Shown here in pieces: positions 24,255 through 34,707 of a stretch of 64,000 nucleotides of DNA. The position numbers were made by a program, and so were the translations under genes. The DNA is from Gnetum montanum (Eukaryota > Streptophyta > Gnetopsida > Gnetales > Gnetaceae), in the NCBI GenBank assembly GCA_015680685.1, contig MNCI01022060.1, forward strand, positions 322,865 through 386,864. The letters run 5' to 3'. Position 1 is the first letter of the stretch; each line of letters begins with the position of its first letter. The notes below the pieces were generated by a model that worked only from the letters and a program-made list of their open reading frames with translations, made no database searches and was not told the DNA's origin.

Positions 24255-25300
24255 TTAAAGGCCCTATCGACAAAATTGGAATATGCTTTCTTAAACAATA
24301 ATAAGTCAATAATAATCAATGCTAAGTTAAAAGAAGAACAAAAGAAGAATTTTTTAGAAGTCATTAATCGATGGTCCACAGCATTTGCATGGCCTTAGGA
24401 TGAGATCATAGGAATTGAGCTAAGAATTTGCCAAGATCAGATATATATTGATCCTGAGTCAAACCATGTTGCCAACCCTAAAGAAGGCATAATCCTAAAG
24501 TAAAAGAAGTAGTCAAGTAGGAGTTGGAGAAATTACTAAATGTAGGATTCATCTATCCTTTTGAGGATACTGAATGGGTTAGTTCTTTAGTGATTGTTAC
24601 ATAGAAGGAGGGCAAGTGGTAAGTAGGCATTGATTTTTAAATGTTGAATATTATTACATTCAAGGATCACTTTCCTCTATCATTTGTTGACTAGGTCCTA
24701 GATACCATCGTAAGACATGAGTACAATAATTTTCTAGATGGATATAATAGATATAATCATATTTACATTGTACTTGAAGATAATGAGAAAATGATGTTCA
24801 CTAGTTCATGGGGAATGTTTTCTTACAAGTAGATGCCCTTTGGTCTTTGCAATGTGCCAACCATCTTACAAAGATTACTAATAAGCATCTTCTAAAAATA
24901 AATTTGACATGACATTGAGGTATTCATGGATTATTTCTTAATAGATGGGTTGTACTTCAAATAGGCACTAGATTGGTTGGAGCAAGTCCTAAAAAGATGT
25001 TCGGAAATCAAACTCAAGATCAATTGGTAGAAAAGCCACCTCATGATCTAGGATGATATAATGTTGGGGCATAAAATCTCTTAAAAGTTATAGAAGTAGA
25101 TATTGAGGATATTTGGATCATACAAAATATCATCCAAAGGCCATAGATAGTCAAGGATGTTAGATCATTTTTAGACCATATATGATATTAATGAAGATTT
25201 TTCAAAAACATTTCAGAGATAGAAAAATCACTAGTGGTACTCATCAAGAAGGACGCATCTTTTGAAAGGATAGAGTCATGCAAAAAGACTTTTGACACTC
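24255..25300 (+). pseudogene. Gypsy B reverse transcriptase, degenerate
   Basis: NRWSTAFAWP and IGIELRICQDQIYID open the region, as in Gypsy 2. Then come GKW.VGIDF, FLDGYNRYNHI, SYK.MPFGLCNVPTILQ and the active site IEVFMDYFL near 24915, where the second Asp of F-x-DD is now Tyr. LGHKIS at about 25065 and a broken FL..I.. connection finish it. At least ten in-frame stops are visible, most of them TAG or TAA where CAG, CAA or TGG is expected. Confidence 0.85.
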
Positions 25301-25664
25301 AAAAATAGAAACTGATCTAGATGCCAATCCTTCAAGTTCTGGATTGGTCTAGGCCTTTTCACATTATGGAAGATGCTTCCAACTATGTACTTGGAGCTAT
25401 ACTGACATAGCTGGATCATTAAAAGAGATGTTATTATATATACTATGCTAGCAGAAGCATCACTGGGGCACAACTAAACTACACCATAATAGAAAAGTAG
25501 CTAATGACCATGGTGTATGCACTTGAAAAGTTCAGTCACGGTGTGCTTAGGTATCAAATTTATATCCATACTAATCATAGTGTCATTCGATTTCTCATGA
25601 AAAAAATAGTGCTTAGTCCTAGGGTGATTAGATGCCTTGTTATCTTGTATGAATTCAACATCAT
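25301..25664 (+). pseudogene. Gypsy B RNase H, 5' part before Copia
   Basis: FHIMEDASNYVLGAIL (catalytic Asp in DASNY kept), SRSITGAQLNYTIIEK, ALEKFSHGVLRYQIYIHTNHSVIRFLM and RWLVILYEFNI-like text (here RCLVILYEFNI) run without interruption to 25664. The next base begins the Copia LTR. The frame resumes at 38360. Confidence 0.88.
25660..25664 (+). other. Target site duplication of Copia, left copy (ATCAT)
   Basis: ATCAT here is repeated exactly at 38355-38359. Five base pairs is the usual length for Copia integrase. Confidence 0.85.
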
Positions 25665-26772
25665 TTTTGACCTTTTGGTATATTAATACATTAAGAAAAA
25701 TGGATAACATAGAATGTTTGTATGATGTTGTTTTTATAGGATAGGATTATTTGTGAATAAGAACTACATAGAGACATCATCAAGAACTTCAATTAAGATA
25801 AGAAGGCATGCGAAAGTTAAAGGACATGGTCAAGGAAAGAAGATTTCATAGGGCAAAGGGAGTTGAAGAAAGATGTCTCCAAGAAACAAAAGATGTCTTG
25901 ACAAAATTGGAGGTAAGACACAAGAAGACATATTTGAAAAACAAAATACATCTTTTGGGATAAAAATATGTTTTTTATGTGAAGAAGACATCTTTACAAA
26001 ATGAAGGTCAAATGTAGAAAGATTTCTTTATCTTAATGATGACATCTTTCGAAAATGAAAGTTAATTACAGAAAGATGCCTTAGTCTCATGAAATATGTC
26101 TCTAGTGACTATTAGTTAGTTGTTTCACAAATTCTAAGGTGATTTCAAAAACATATTGGCTATAAGAAGCCTTCATTCTCATTGGGAAATGAGTAATCTT
26201 TGGTACGATCAATTGCAAATCATCTAGCAATCATGGTAATCATTGTTGTTCCTTATTTTACAATCTTTTGTCTATTGTAAATGGTTAAAGTGAGTTGTGC
26301 CTCAAAGTACAAGGATCAACAAACTTAGTCACATTCATTCCTTATGATTGTAGTTTTCTTTTATTGCCCTATAGGGTTGATGTACTTCTTGTGGGAAGGA
26401 ATCTTGCTTGAGCTTGTTAGGATCCTATGGGATTGGATGTTGGTGTAGTACCACAACACTCCAGAGTGAAGCTCAACTTGTGAAGGTAGTGGAATCCTTG
26501 AAACCACATTCTATGCTTGTCAGGACCCTATGGGGTTGAGTGGATTAATAACATTAAATCACTTTGGAGTAGACCTTAGAGTTTCTATAGGGTATGATAT
26601 CCTTCAAATCACATTTTGGAAAGAAAAAAGTTTGGAGGTGTGGTTGTGAACTACCCTTTGAGTGTGAACTACCCAAGTTGGGAAACCTCATTAAAATTGG
26701 TGTGTGCTTTGTGTTGAAGAATTTTTATTTGGGAAATTTATTCATTCCCCTTTCTATGTTCAATGATCCACA
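25665..26772 (+). repeat. Copia 5' LTR
   Basis: Aligns over 1.1 kb with 37255-38354. It starts TTTTGACCTTTTGG (the partner starts TGTTGACC, so the terminal TG has decayed to TT) and ends ccaca. The first 450 bp hold many AGATGTCT or AAGACATCT motifs. Shared landmarks further in include the ttggctataagaag phrase and the repeated phrase on the contact of gagctcaa with tgaaggtagt. Confidence 0.93.
25870..26115. promoter_or_regulatory. AGATGTCT motif array in the Copia LTR
   Basis: At least nine copies of AGATGTCT(T/C) or its complement lie in this stretch, also kept in the 3' LTR at 37455-37695. Two or more contain TGTCTC. The same core motif is arrayed in the unrelated Gypsy 1 LTR at 2101-2340. 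Enhancer function is inferred. Confidence 0.35.
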
Positions 26773-26773
26773 A

Positions 26774-26785
26774 GTGGTATTGGAG
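26774..26785 (+). other. Primer binding site, initiator tRNA-Met type (Copia)
   Basis: TGGTATTGGAGC, two changes from TGGTATCAGAGC, lies 1 bp after the 5' LTR. Confidence 0.75.
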
Positions 26786-26827
26786 CTTGGTACTCTTATG
26801 ATCTTCATTAATCTTCAAGAGTGAACA

Positions 26828-27840
26828 ATGGAAGGGGATATCAATACCAAACATAATTGGACAAGGAGACTAATTCTCTTTATAAACTACTATATCTAAT
26901 TTTTGTATCACATCTACCAAAAAGGTAAATCCTTCATTTCGTTCATTCTATTTAGAAATAAAAGTGTTTATTCTTACAAGCCTAATAGTTATTGTGATAT
27001 TGAAGAAATGTATGAGATATTTTGCAATGATATTCTCTCTTTCCACAATCTATGCATTGAAATAAAAGACTCTTTACATGTCAAGAAAATGAAAATTTAA
27101 TTTTTGGATGAGGAATGCTCTTAGCTCAAAAATAAAAACTTAGACCTTAGGGCTTATATTCAAGATCTAAAAAATGTGATTAAGCAGATGAATAAGAACT
27201 CTATGGAGAAGTTTAAAGATAAAAAGCAACACTTATCTAGGTTTGGTAAATCTTTTAAACCAAAAATTCTAAAATGCTTCTTTTGTGATAAATATAACCA
27301 TGTTCAAGCTTTTTTCTATCTTAGTTTACATCACTACTCTTGGTCTTTGCAAAAGTAGCCTAGAATGGAAACCATCCAGGGTTGGAAAAGAAAAGCAGAA
27401 AAGTTTGAGAAGAACTTGATGGTTCAAATTACTTTCTTTGATGGTAAAGCTAGTACATGGTATAGTGATAGTGGGTGTCCAAGGCACATGATAGGTGAAA
27501 AATCCTACTTCATTCACTTCACAAAATAAAATTTTAAAATATTCATGTTTGAAGATGATATGGAAGCACCTATAATATGTATTCGTACCATAGGAAGTAA
27601 AGGTAAAAGATCACCAACTATAAAAAAGTATTTTTCATTGATAGATTAAAAGAATATTTTTAGTGTTTTTAGCTTTGATTTTCAAATTTTAATGTTACTT
27701 TTTCAAAAGAAAATTGTAGAATACGAGATTTATCTACTAGAAACATTGTGATAGAAGGAACTAGAAAAGGAAATGTGCATACTATTATTTTTGAAAATTT
27801 TCCTAACCTTGAATCCAAGTGCTTAGTAAGTTATACAAAT
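26828..27840 (+). pseudogene. Copia gag and protease, degenerate
   Basis: An ATG at 26828 begins MEGDINTKHNW. Frames are broken through 27100. A zinc knuckle remnant CFFCDKYNHVQAFF is at about 27275-27320; the fourth ligand cysteine is now phenylalanine. The protease site WYSDSGCPRHM at 27457-27492 matches the Copia WYLDSGCSRHMTG pattern with D-S-G intact. gag packages RNA; the protease processes the polyprotein. Confidence 0.8.
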
Positions 27841-29062
27841 GATACACATATTTGACATAAGAGGCTAGGCCACATAAATAAGGAAATTCTTCAATCCTTG
27901 GTATCAAAGGAAATGGTCCACGGTCTCCCCAAGCTCAAAGATTTCAACCTAAATACATGTAAAGCTTGTCAAAAATGGAAACAAATGAGGGTAATATTTG
28001 GTAAGAAAAATTGTATTTATACTACTCATCCCTTAGATTTTCTTCATATGGAAGTGGTTGGTCCAATTCAAACACTTAGCTTAGGAAAGAAAAGATATTT
28101 TTTGACCATTGTTAATGATTATTCTCACTCTACTTGGGTTGCATTTTTATATCACAAAGATGAGGTATTTGATCATTTTTTGAGAATTAGAAAACATATT
28201 TAGAAACAAAAAGGATATGATATTAAAGTTATTAGAGGTGATAATGTAGGTGAGTTCAAAAATGCAAAGTTTGATCAGTTTTATTAAATAAAAGGTATTA
28301 TTCATCAATTCTCTATTGTAAGAACTCCTCAACAAAATGGGGTAGCAAAACAAAGGAACAAAATCTTAAACAAGATGGGAAGGACCAAATTAGATGATCA
28401 AAGTCTTCCTCATCACCTTTGGGCCAAAGCCATCAACACTGATTGTTATGTATCCAACAAAATCCTAGTAAAAAGATTCGCTACTAAAAATTCCTTATGA
28501 ATTGTAGTATCATATTTTCATGTTTTTGGTTCAAAATGCTACATTCTAAATGATAAAGATAACTTGAGAAAGTTTGATGAGAAAATAAATGAAGGAATTT
28601 TCTTAGGATATTCTCTAGTTAGTAGGGCTTATAGAGTGTTTAATAAAAGGACAAATAGTGTAGAGGAAACTATAAATGTCAAAATAGATGATCATGGTAT
28701 TACTTATCCTCAATATGATGAAGAAGTTATTCCCATTCAAAAATTATCTAGTCCTAGTCAAGTGCAGGATGAAAAAGTTTTAGAATTTAATAATGATCAT
28801 GAAAAATAAAATGAGGATGAACTTCATGAGATATCCCCCACCTAACCAAAATGCCCAAAATAAGCAAAACTTAATTTCTTAATGATGTCATTGGGAAAGT
28901 TAAAGATGATGTTTGTACAAGTAGTCAAATTAAAGAGATTTATGATTTCTCTACATATCTCTCACAACTTGAACCCAAAAACTTTAAGAAAGCTAAAGGA
29001 GAGAAAGGTTGGATTTCTGCTATGCAAGATGAACCAATACATCAGTGTTATCGGAACATTGT
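27780..29062 (+). pseudogene. Copia integrase, catalytic residues altered
   Basis: The pre-integrase zinc region has HKRLGHINKEIL then CKACQKWKQMR at 27850-27995. The core begins LDFLHMEVVGPI (first Asp now Glu), then VIRGDNVGEFKN (second Asp kept) and TPQQNGVAKQRNK (Glu now Lys). It continues through FDEKINEGIFLGYS (28564 on) and a variable linker to the GWISAMQDEPIHQ segment that leads into RT. The pol frame stops at 29062, the edge of the viral insert, and continues at 35591. Confidence 0.9.
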
Positions 29063-29364
29063 GTTTTCGTTCCGTGGCATGCCTGCGTGGTGCCTCATCT
29101 ACTCATAGAACCACATTCTTTTTCTCCTAGGGGGGGGGGGGATTGTAACCTGTTTATTGTGGAGTTTTTGCAAGGATATTGTCTGATACTGTCTACTGTT
29201 GATGGGCTGATATTGTTAATGTTGTCTGAGACGTGTTGGAGACAAATTGCCGATTTGTAAGATGTGCATCGTTTAGCCCATGGTGAGGCATTGGTAGTAA
29301 GTCACGCAACGAGGTAGTCAACAAGCACAGTGTTAACAATCCCAAGAAACATGCTTCATCAGCA
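29063..29364 (+). other. Viral 5' intergenic stretch, CpG-rich, with a G run
   Basis: About 300 bp precede the first viral ORF. A run of twelve or so G lies near 29131-29142 and CpG sites are fairly frequent. I looked for the tRNA-Met primer site TGGTATCAGAGC on the + strand and did not find it, and saw no clear TATA box. If this is the viral intergenic region, it is incomplete; the copy is shorter than a typical 7-8 kb genome. Confidence 0.5.
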
Positions 29365-30468
29365 ATGGCAAATCCATCACAAATGATGGGTAACACTTAT
29401 TTTCGCCAAGTTTCTGAATACTGTTCTACATCTAGTGGTACAAGTCCATTACCAGTTCCAAAGAGTCATGAAATATATGCTCCATATTGTCTTAAAGTTA
29501 TTGAATTTTGGAAACAAATGCACTTGTCTAAATGCGATCTAGGAATATCAGGTATAGGGCTAAGACCCATAGCTTTATCTTTTTTTACTTAACCAGAAGT
29601 AGCTAATTGGATTAAATGTGGTTTCCATTATATACATCTTTCTGAATTAGCTATAGTAATTCATCTGCATTTTAATTATAGGTTAAAAGCTCCATACTAG
29701 GTTGCAGTCATAGATATACATTTTAAATCATTTGAAGAAGCCATTATCACACAAGCCAAGGGAACTTTAGCCACAGATGTTGTGATCATCACAATACCAA
29801 ATTTCACCCTTTCCTTAGATATGATTCCCCAGTCTATCTATGCAACTATCTCTACTAGATTAATATTTAAGGTGTTTAGTAGTACTGCTATAAAAACCCT
29901 ATATCCTTTTAACGAACAGAAAACGCAGGTAGGATCCTCCAACATAGAATATGGTGTAGAAACAGACACTGAAGATTTACCCATACATACTCAGTACCCT
30001 GATCTGTCGAATCCCATTGATAGGTACTTTCGTCTAGAAAGGAAATGGAATACTACACCTAAAAGAAGATATAAGGTAAATCTCCTTCCACCTAAGTTTA
30101 CCAATATAGATCCTTTAAATCACCTGCATACAAAAGAAAAACCTAAGTTATTTCAGAAACAAAAACCTTTGATCATAAAAGATCAAGCTCTAGAAGAACA
30201 ACACCAAAATCTAGAACTCTCTAGTTTGAAACAAACACTCATAGATCTACAAAATCAACTATCACAATCTATGAGACAAACAGAAACATTACAACTAGAG
30301 ATGGAAAAGGTAAAACAAAAAGCTAAGGCCAAGGCAAAAATTGTTGAGTTAGATCTTGATAGTTCTAGTGATGAATCTATCCCTTCATCTGAAAGATCCT
30401 CTATCTTTCACGCATCTATAGGAGATCCTTCATGTCAACACAAAATATTGAAGGAAATTGATAATTAG
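29365..30468 (+). pseudogene. Viral movement protein region (30K-like), two stops
   Basis: The frame starts at ATG 29365 and runs to 30468 with in-frame stops at 29590 and 29698. Residues about 70-190 have the character of a caulimovirid 30K-superfamily movement protein: LRPIALSFF, a hydrophobic beta-rich stretch, VAVIDIHFKSFEEAII, then a conserved-looking D in TLATDVVIITIPNFTLSL. The C-terminal third is a Gln/Glu/Lys-rich coiled coil (30210-30350) and an acidic Ser/Glu tail. Such proteins let the virus pass through plasmodesmata. It is the N-terminal part of a longer polyprotein frame. Confidence 0.8.
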
Positions 30469-31000
30469 TATCATTGTTCAAAATGTGATGCTTTACTCAA
30501 AACCTATAGGATAGGAATGAATAAGGGATCATTACCAGAAAATACATTCTAGCAACATTAGGAAAGATTAGCTGCCTTAGAAAAGAATCAAAAGAAGAAA
30601 TACAAATTTGTCCAAAACTAGCCAAAAGGTACAACAGCTGGAGAGGCTAGTCCAACAGAGTATGTTTATACTCTTCAAACTAAAAAGGCAACTTCAGTTC
30701 CTTCAGATACTATTTGCATGTTAAATTGGACAAATACTACTCTGAATGACTTAGTATATAGTAATAGGACACAAATGAGTGTATTAGAAAGCATGTATAA
30801 TATGAATCTAAATACAAATTTAAATACAAGTTTAATTTATAGAAAATTAGAACGATTATTTGGATCAATGGAATCTAAGTCCACACTAAAGCCTTCTGCT
30901 CCTCCCATTCCTTCATCAGCTTCAAATCTTTCTCTAATTTTCCCATCATCTCCTCCAACCTTATCCTATAGGGATATAGAAAACTTTAAACAAAAATAGA
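30469..31000 (+). pseudogene. Viral polyprotein linker between movement and coat domains
   Basis: The same frame (as 29365) continues with four or five stops, then an open part from 30718 to 30999 rich in Asn, Thr, Ser and Pro. A CSKC pair follows the stop at 30466. I do not recognise a domain; a flexible linker is likely. Confidence 0.55.
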
Positions 31001-31725
31001 GAGAACAAAGGATAAGAAAAGGAAAAGGAAAATTACAGATCAATATGAATGAAGGGGATTCTGCACATGAATCGGAACATGAGTCAGAAGAAACAGATGA
31101 CCAACAAGCAGAAGAAGCAGTTCTATTAGCCAGGACTAGTGAGCAAGTACAAGAAGCACATGATGCCATGCTGACACAAACTAGAAAGGCAGGAGATATC
31201 CAGCCAAAGTTTAACATGGATAACAAGACCCTTAGAGAAAGACAGGATGTCTTAGATGCCATACAATCATATTTGACAATACAAATAGATTTTTCTAAGA
31301 AATCTACAATTCAGTCCATAATTAATGCAACATATAATTTCCAGGGAAATCTATGCAAATGGTGGGATCATATACCAACCGTAGTCAAAACACGTCTTAT
31401 TTCGCAGCCTACAGTTATTTTCCTTAGTGCAATTATCAAAGAGTTTATTGGATATAAAGAAAATCTAGAAGAAGTATATCGTGACAGATTCTTCAAAGCT
31501 AGATTACAAAAAATCCAACAACTCTCAGGATTTTTAGATGCCATGGAAACATGGTATTATTATGGAAAATTAACACATGAAGTAGTAGCAAAAGAACATC
31601 TGATAGGTTGTCTTCCTCAACCGTTTTGCAATACATATATGGTTGAATTAAAAAAGCAAAATTTATGTGTAGCTAATATGAGCTTTGGGAAAATTAGACA
31701 ATTCCTAGAACAGACGAATAGATAA
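31001..31725 (+). pseudogene. Viral coat protein core
   Basis: The longest open part of the viral copy, in the same frame as the movement protein. An acidic segment (HESEHESEE, about 31065-31100) is followed by a helical capsid-like core: FQGNLCKWWDHI, then EFIGYKENLEEVYRDRFF and TWYYYGKLTHE, ending near EQTNR. The W and YxxxFF spacing resembles the caulimovirid coat protein/gag core. Only the terminal stop at 31723 is a lesion; relation to the family is by order and pattern. Confidence 0.78.
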
Positions 31726-32352
31726 CTATGCTATGCTCAAGAAACACAACAATTAGTTAAAAATTTAAATACTAGATTAGGAAAAATTTTATGTCTAGAA
31801 TTATGTCTAGAAGAAAAATACAAAAACAAAGAAAAACAAAAATCTTCAAAAACATGCAAATCTTGTAGAGGTTCCTCTTCAAGATCTAAACCACATAAAC
31901 AATGGAGAAGGAAACAGCATTCACCTCCTCCTTGTAGGCATGTAAAAAGGTATCCTGGTTTCTTTTGTAAACATCCTAGAAAAGTATCTCAACGAGACAT
32001 TAAAGGTTTTATTTATGGAGGCCCTCATTTAGCGATGAATTGTCCCAATAAGGATAAAGATAAGAAAAAGGTTCATTTTATTACAAAACATAATATTAGG
32101 GAAACACATTTCGAATGGATATCTGATCAAGAAGAAAAAGATATTCCTTACAACCCACAAAATGATCTTTGTCCTTCATCACCCTCTGATAATGAGTATT
32201 ATCACCAAGAATCTGAAGATGAATACTGGAAGGAATATGATAATAAGATCGCTTCTGATTACGTTGATCATGCATCATATCCCTCTGACTCCTCTGATGG
32301 TGATGTTTATTATTGTAATATGAACCGTGCCTCCTCATCTAGGTCTACATAA
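31726..32352 (+). pseudogene. Viral zinc-finger and acidic region after the coat core
   Basis: Still in the same frame after one stop. A basic, Ser-rich part (31830-31930) contains CKSC and is followed by a degenerate Cys-His knuckle, YGGPHLAMNCPN at about 32010-32045, where the cysteines before GGPH appear lost (one now Tyr). The acidic 32100-32352 part is Ser, Asp, Tyr rich. The knuckle binds viral RNA in relatives. Confidence 0.7.
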
Positions 32353-33220
32353 GAAACCAATAGGATTCTTGATCAGATAACATTAGCAAGAATAGAATTA
32401 GATAAACTTAAACATAAGCTTAAATGTACTTCTATAGATGATTTGATAGTCTATATTAATTTAGATAAACAAGTTAGAGAAAAGAAGGTAGAAATCAAAG
32501 CCTTAAAATCATATGAAAAAGAAATACATGCATCGTATGATAGCCAACCCATAGAATCTAAAATAGAACACTAGGAAGAACTAGAAGAATGGTTACAATA
32601 GGAAGCAGAAGAGTTACAACAACCCAAGAAGGAAGTCCAACTAGAAGAGACTTTCCTAACAGCATCAAAAAGAAAAATGAGAATCAAATAATTAAGAACA
32701 TTTTTAGAAATGGTGCAAAAAGAACTTGAAAAATTAGAAGAGGAAGAAGAGGATGCAATTCAAAAAGCGTATGAAATAGAAATATCAAAGATTCATACAA
32801 TCTGTATTAACCAGAATCAAAATCATCTGGTATGAACTCCTCTTTGTAATTTTTGGATTAAATTAAAAGGTTTTAAGCCATATCCTATTGATGCATTAAT
32901 AGATTCTAGTGTAGAGGTATCATTAGCTAATGAAGCTATTATCCCATCCTATCTTTGGGAACAATAGGATAAGTTGATTGTCAGCTTTAACAAAACTGCG
33001 ACTACCATGGATCATACATTTCTCTTCCCATTTTAATGCTTGGCCATTCTACTTTATCATTGATAGTTAATTCCATTAACTGGTTATCTTACGATATGGT
33101 AATCGATGTAGATAAGTTAGCTTTATTAGAACCATATACGATTAGCCATAACCATGTTTATTTAGGCTTACATCAACTAGACAGGACCTTCCATCTTGTT
33201 AACCATTTTACTAAATAAAA
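32353..33220 (+). pseudogene. Viral protease region with a frame break
   Basis: A Glu/Lys-rich coiled coil with stops spans 32353-32820. The protease follows: PIDALIDSSVEVSLAN at about 32886-32930 matches a retropepsin site with the catalytic glycine changed (D-S-S instead of D-S/T-G). Between about 32990 and 33036 the coding frame moves by one position, and the second half of the domain (GHSTLSLIVNS onward) is in the frame used by RT. The break is described only; both sides are annotated in their own frames. Confidence 0.72.
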
Positions 33221-34106
33221 ATAAAAAATTCCTAAAACACAGTGGATAGTTAATCAAATCCAACAACATCAGTCTGCCTTTGATCAACTCAAGGCTAAAT
33301 TAATGACTGTTTCTAGCGAGGATCCAATAGCCTTTTTCCATAAAAAGTAGCATTGGTGTTGCATCGAAATTCTAGATGGTGTACAACCTGAATCAAACAC
33401 ACACCACATCGGGATTTCCCCAGCATTAAAAGAAGAATGCACCCACGAAATTAAACAGCTATTAGAAAAAGGTATGATACAACCTAGCACTAGCATGTTT
33501 TCCTATGTCGCCTTTTATGTCAAAAAATGTGCTAAACTAACTAGGGAAAAGAAACGTTTAGTGGTTAATTATAGACCATTAAATGCTATTATTAAATCCG
33601 TTCAACATCCTATCCCTAATAAAGATGATTTATTCCAACAACTACAAGGGACACATATATATTCAAAGTTTGATCTCAAAAGTGGCTTCTGGCAAATACA
33701 GGTACATCCAAAAGATAGATGGAAAACCTCCTTCACAGTGCCTCAAGGTCTATACGAAAGGATAGTCTTACCATTCGGTATAAAAACAAAACCATCTATA
33801 TTTCAAGCCTTTATGCATTCAATCTTCAAAGACTATCCATATGTTTTAGTATATATTGATGATATATTAATGTTATCAAGAAATAGTCACGAACATCAAC
33901 AGCATCTTGAGACACTCTATCAACTCATCGATAAAAACGGATTGGTACTTTCACCATCCGAAAAGAAGATCCAAATTGCATTTGATGAAGTTAACTTTTT
34001 AGGCATCATTATTAAAAATAGGCAGATAAGTCTGCAAGAACATATCTTAAAAGATATTAAGAATTTTCCTGATGTCATAACGGATAAAACCCAGTTACAA
34101 TGATTT
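33221..34106 (+). pseudogene. Viral reverse transcriptase
   Basis: After stops at about 33216 and 33348, an open stretch at 33474-34103 holds the domain: VVNYRPLN (CVDYR-type motif), YSKFDLKSGFWQI (first catalytic Asp; the KSGF form is characteristic of caulimovirids), VLPFGIKTKPSIFQ and the active site VYIDDIL at 33849-33869 with both aspartates kept. The stop at 34102 is a one-base change in the RFLGF motif that follows. In the virus this enzyme copies the RNA intermediate to DNA. Confidence 0.92.
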
Positions 34107-34669
34107 CTTGGTTTTCTGAATTATTTGTCTGGTTTTTATTAAAATTTAGCAAAAGATCGGAAATTACTCAACAAGCAACTTACCAAGAATCCATAGCCAT
34201 GGAATGATCAACATACTGATGCAGTTCACCAACTAAAAGAACAGTGTACAAAGTTACCCTATCTACATCTACCGACAAATGGTACTCTGATCTTAGAAAC
34301 TGATGCATCAGAAGAATTTTGGGGAGCAGTCCTCAAAGAATATCTTCAAGGAATGACATACATCTATAGGTATGCCAGCGGTAAGCTTAATCGTACAAAA
34401 TTAAATTATCATTCCACTCATAAATAACTCTTAGCTATCATTCGTGGTATAGAAAAGTTTAGAAATTTTCTTCAAGAAAAAGAATTTATTATTCGTTTTG
34501 ATCTAAAATATTTTGATAAATATCTGTAGACCAAACATCTGAATAAAGTCACCCATACAAGGCTAATACGTTGGTCTTTATTTCTTGCTAACTTTAGTTA
34601 TAAAATCCAATACCTTAGTGGTAAGGAAAATAATTTGGCTGATTATTTAACACGTGAATTTCAATACTA
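34104..34669 (+). pseudogene. Viral RNase H
   Basis: Continues in the RT frame: FLGFLNYLSGFY, then LILETDASEEFWGAVL (catalytic Asp in TDAS), a stop at about 34425 in the LNYHSTHK.LLAII segment (glutamate position), FIIRFDLKYFDKYL (normally TDxxxxx) and LADYLTREF at the end. The stop at 34668 closes the first ORF. Fewer lesions than in the surrounding retrotransposons. Confidence 0.88.
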
Positions 34670-34707
34670 ATCAAGTGTTTGATTGCAACCTGATACTTAA
34701 ATAAAGG

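Noticed and set aside
29131-29142. Poly-G run read as a biological signal
   Set aside because: Homopolymers are prone to sequencing error and no function can be supported; kept only as a remark.
33474-34103. A functional virus
   Set aside because: The copy has stops in most domains, a frame break in the protease, an altered protease site, truncated ends and no visible primer site.
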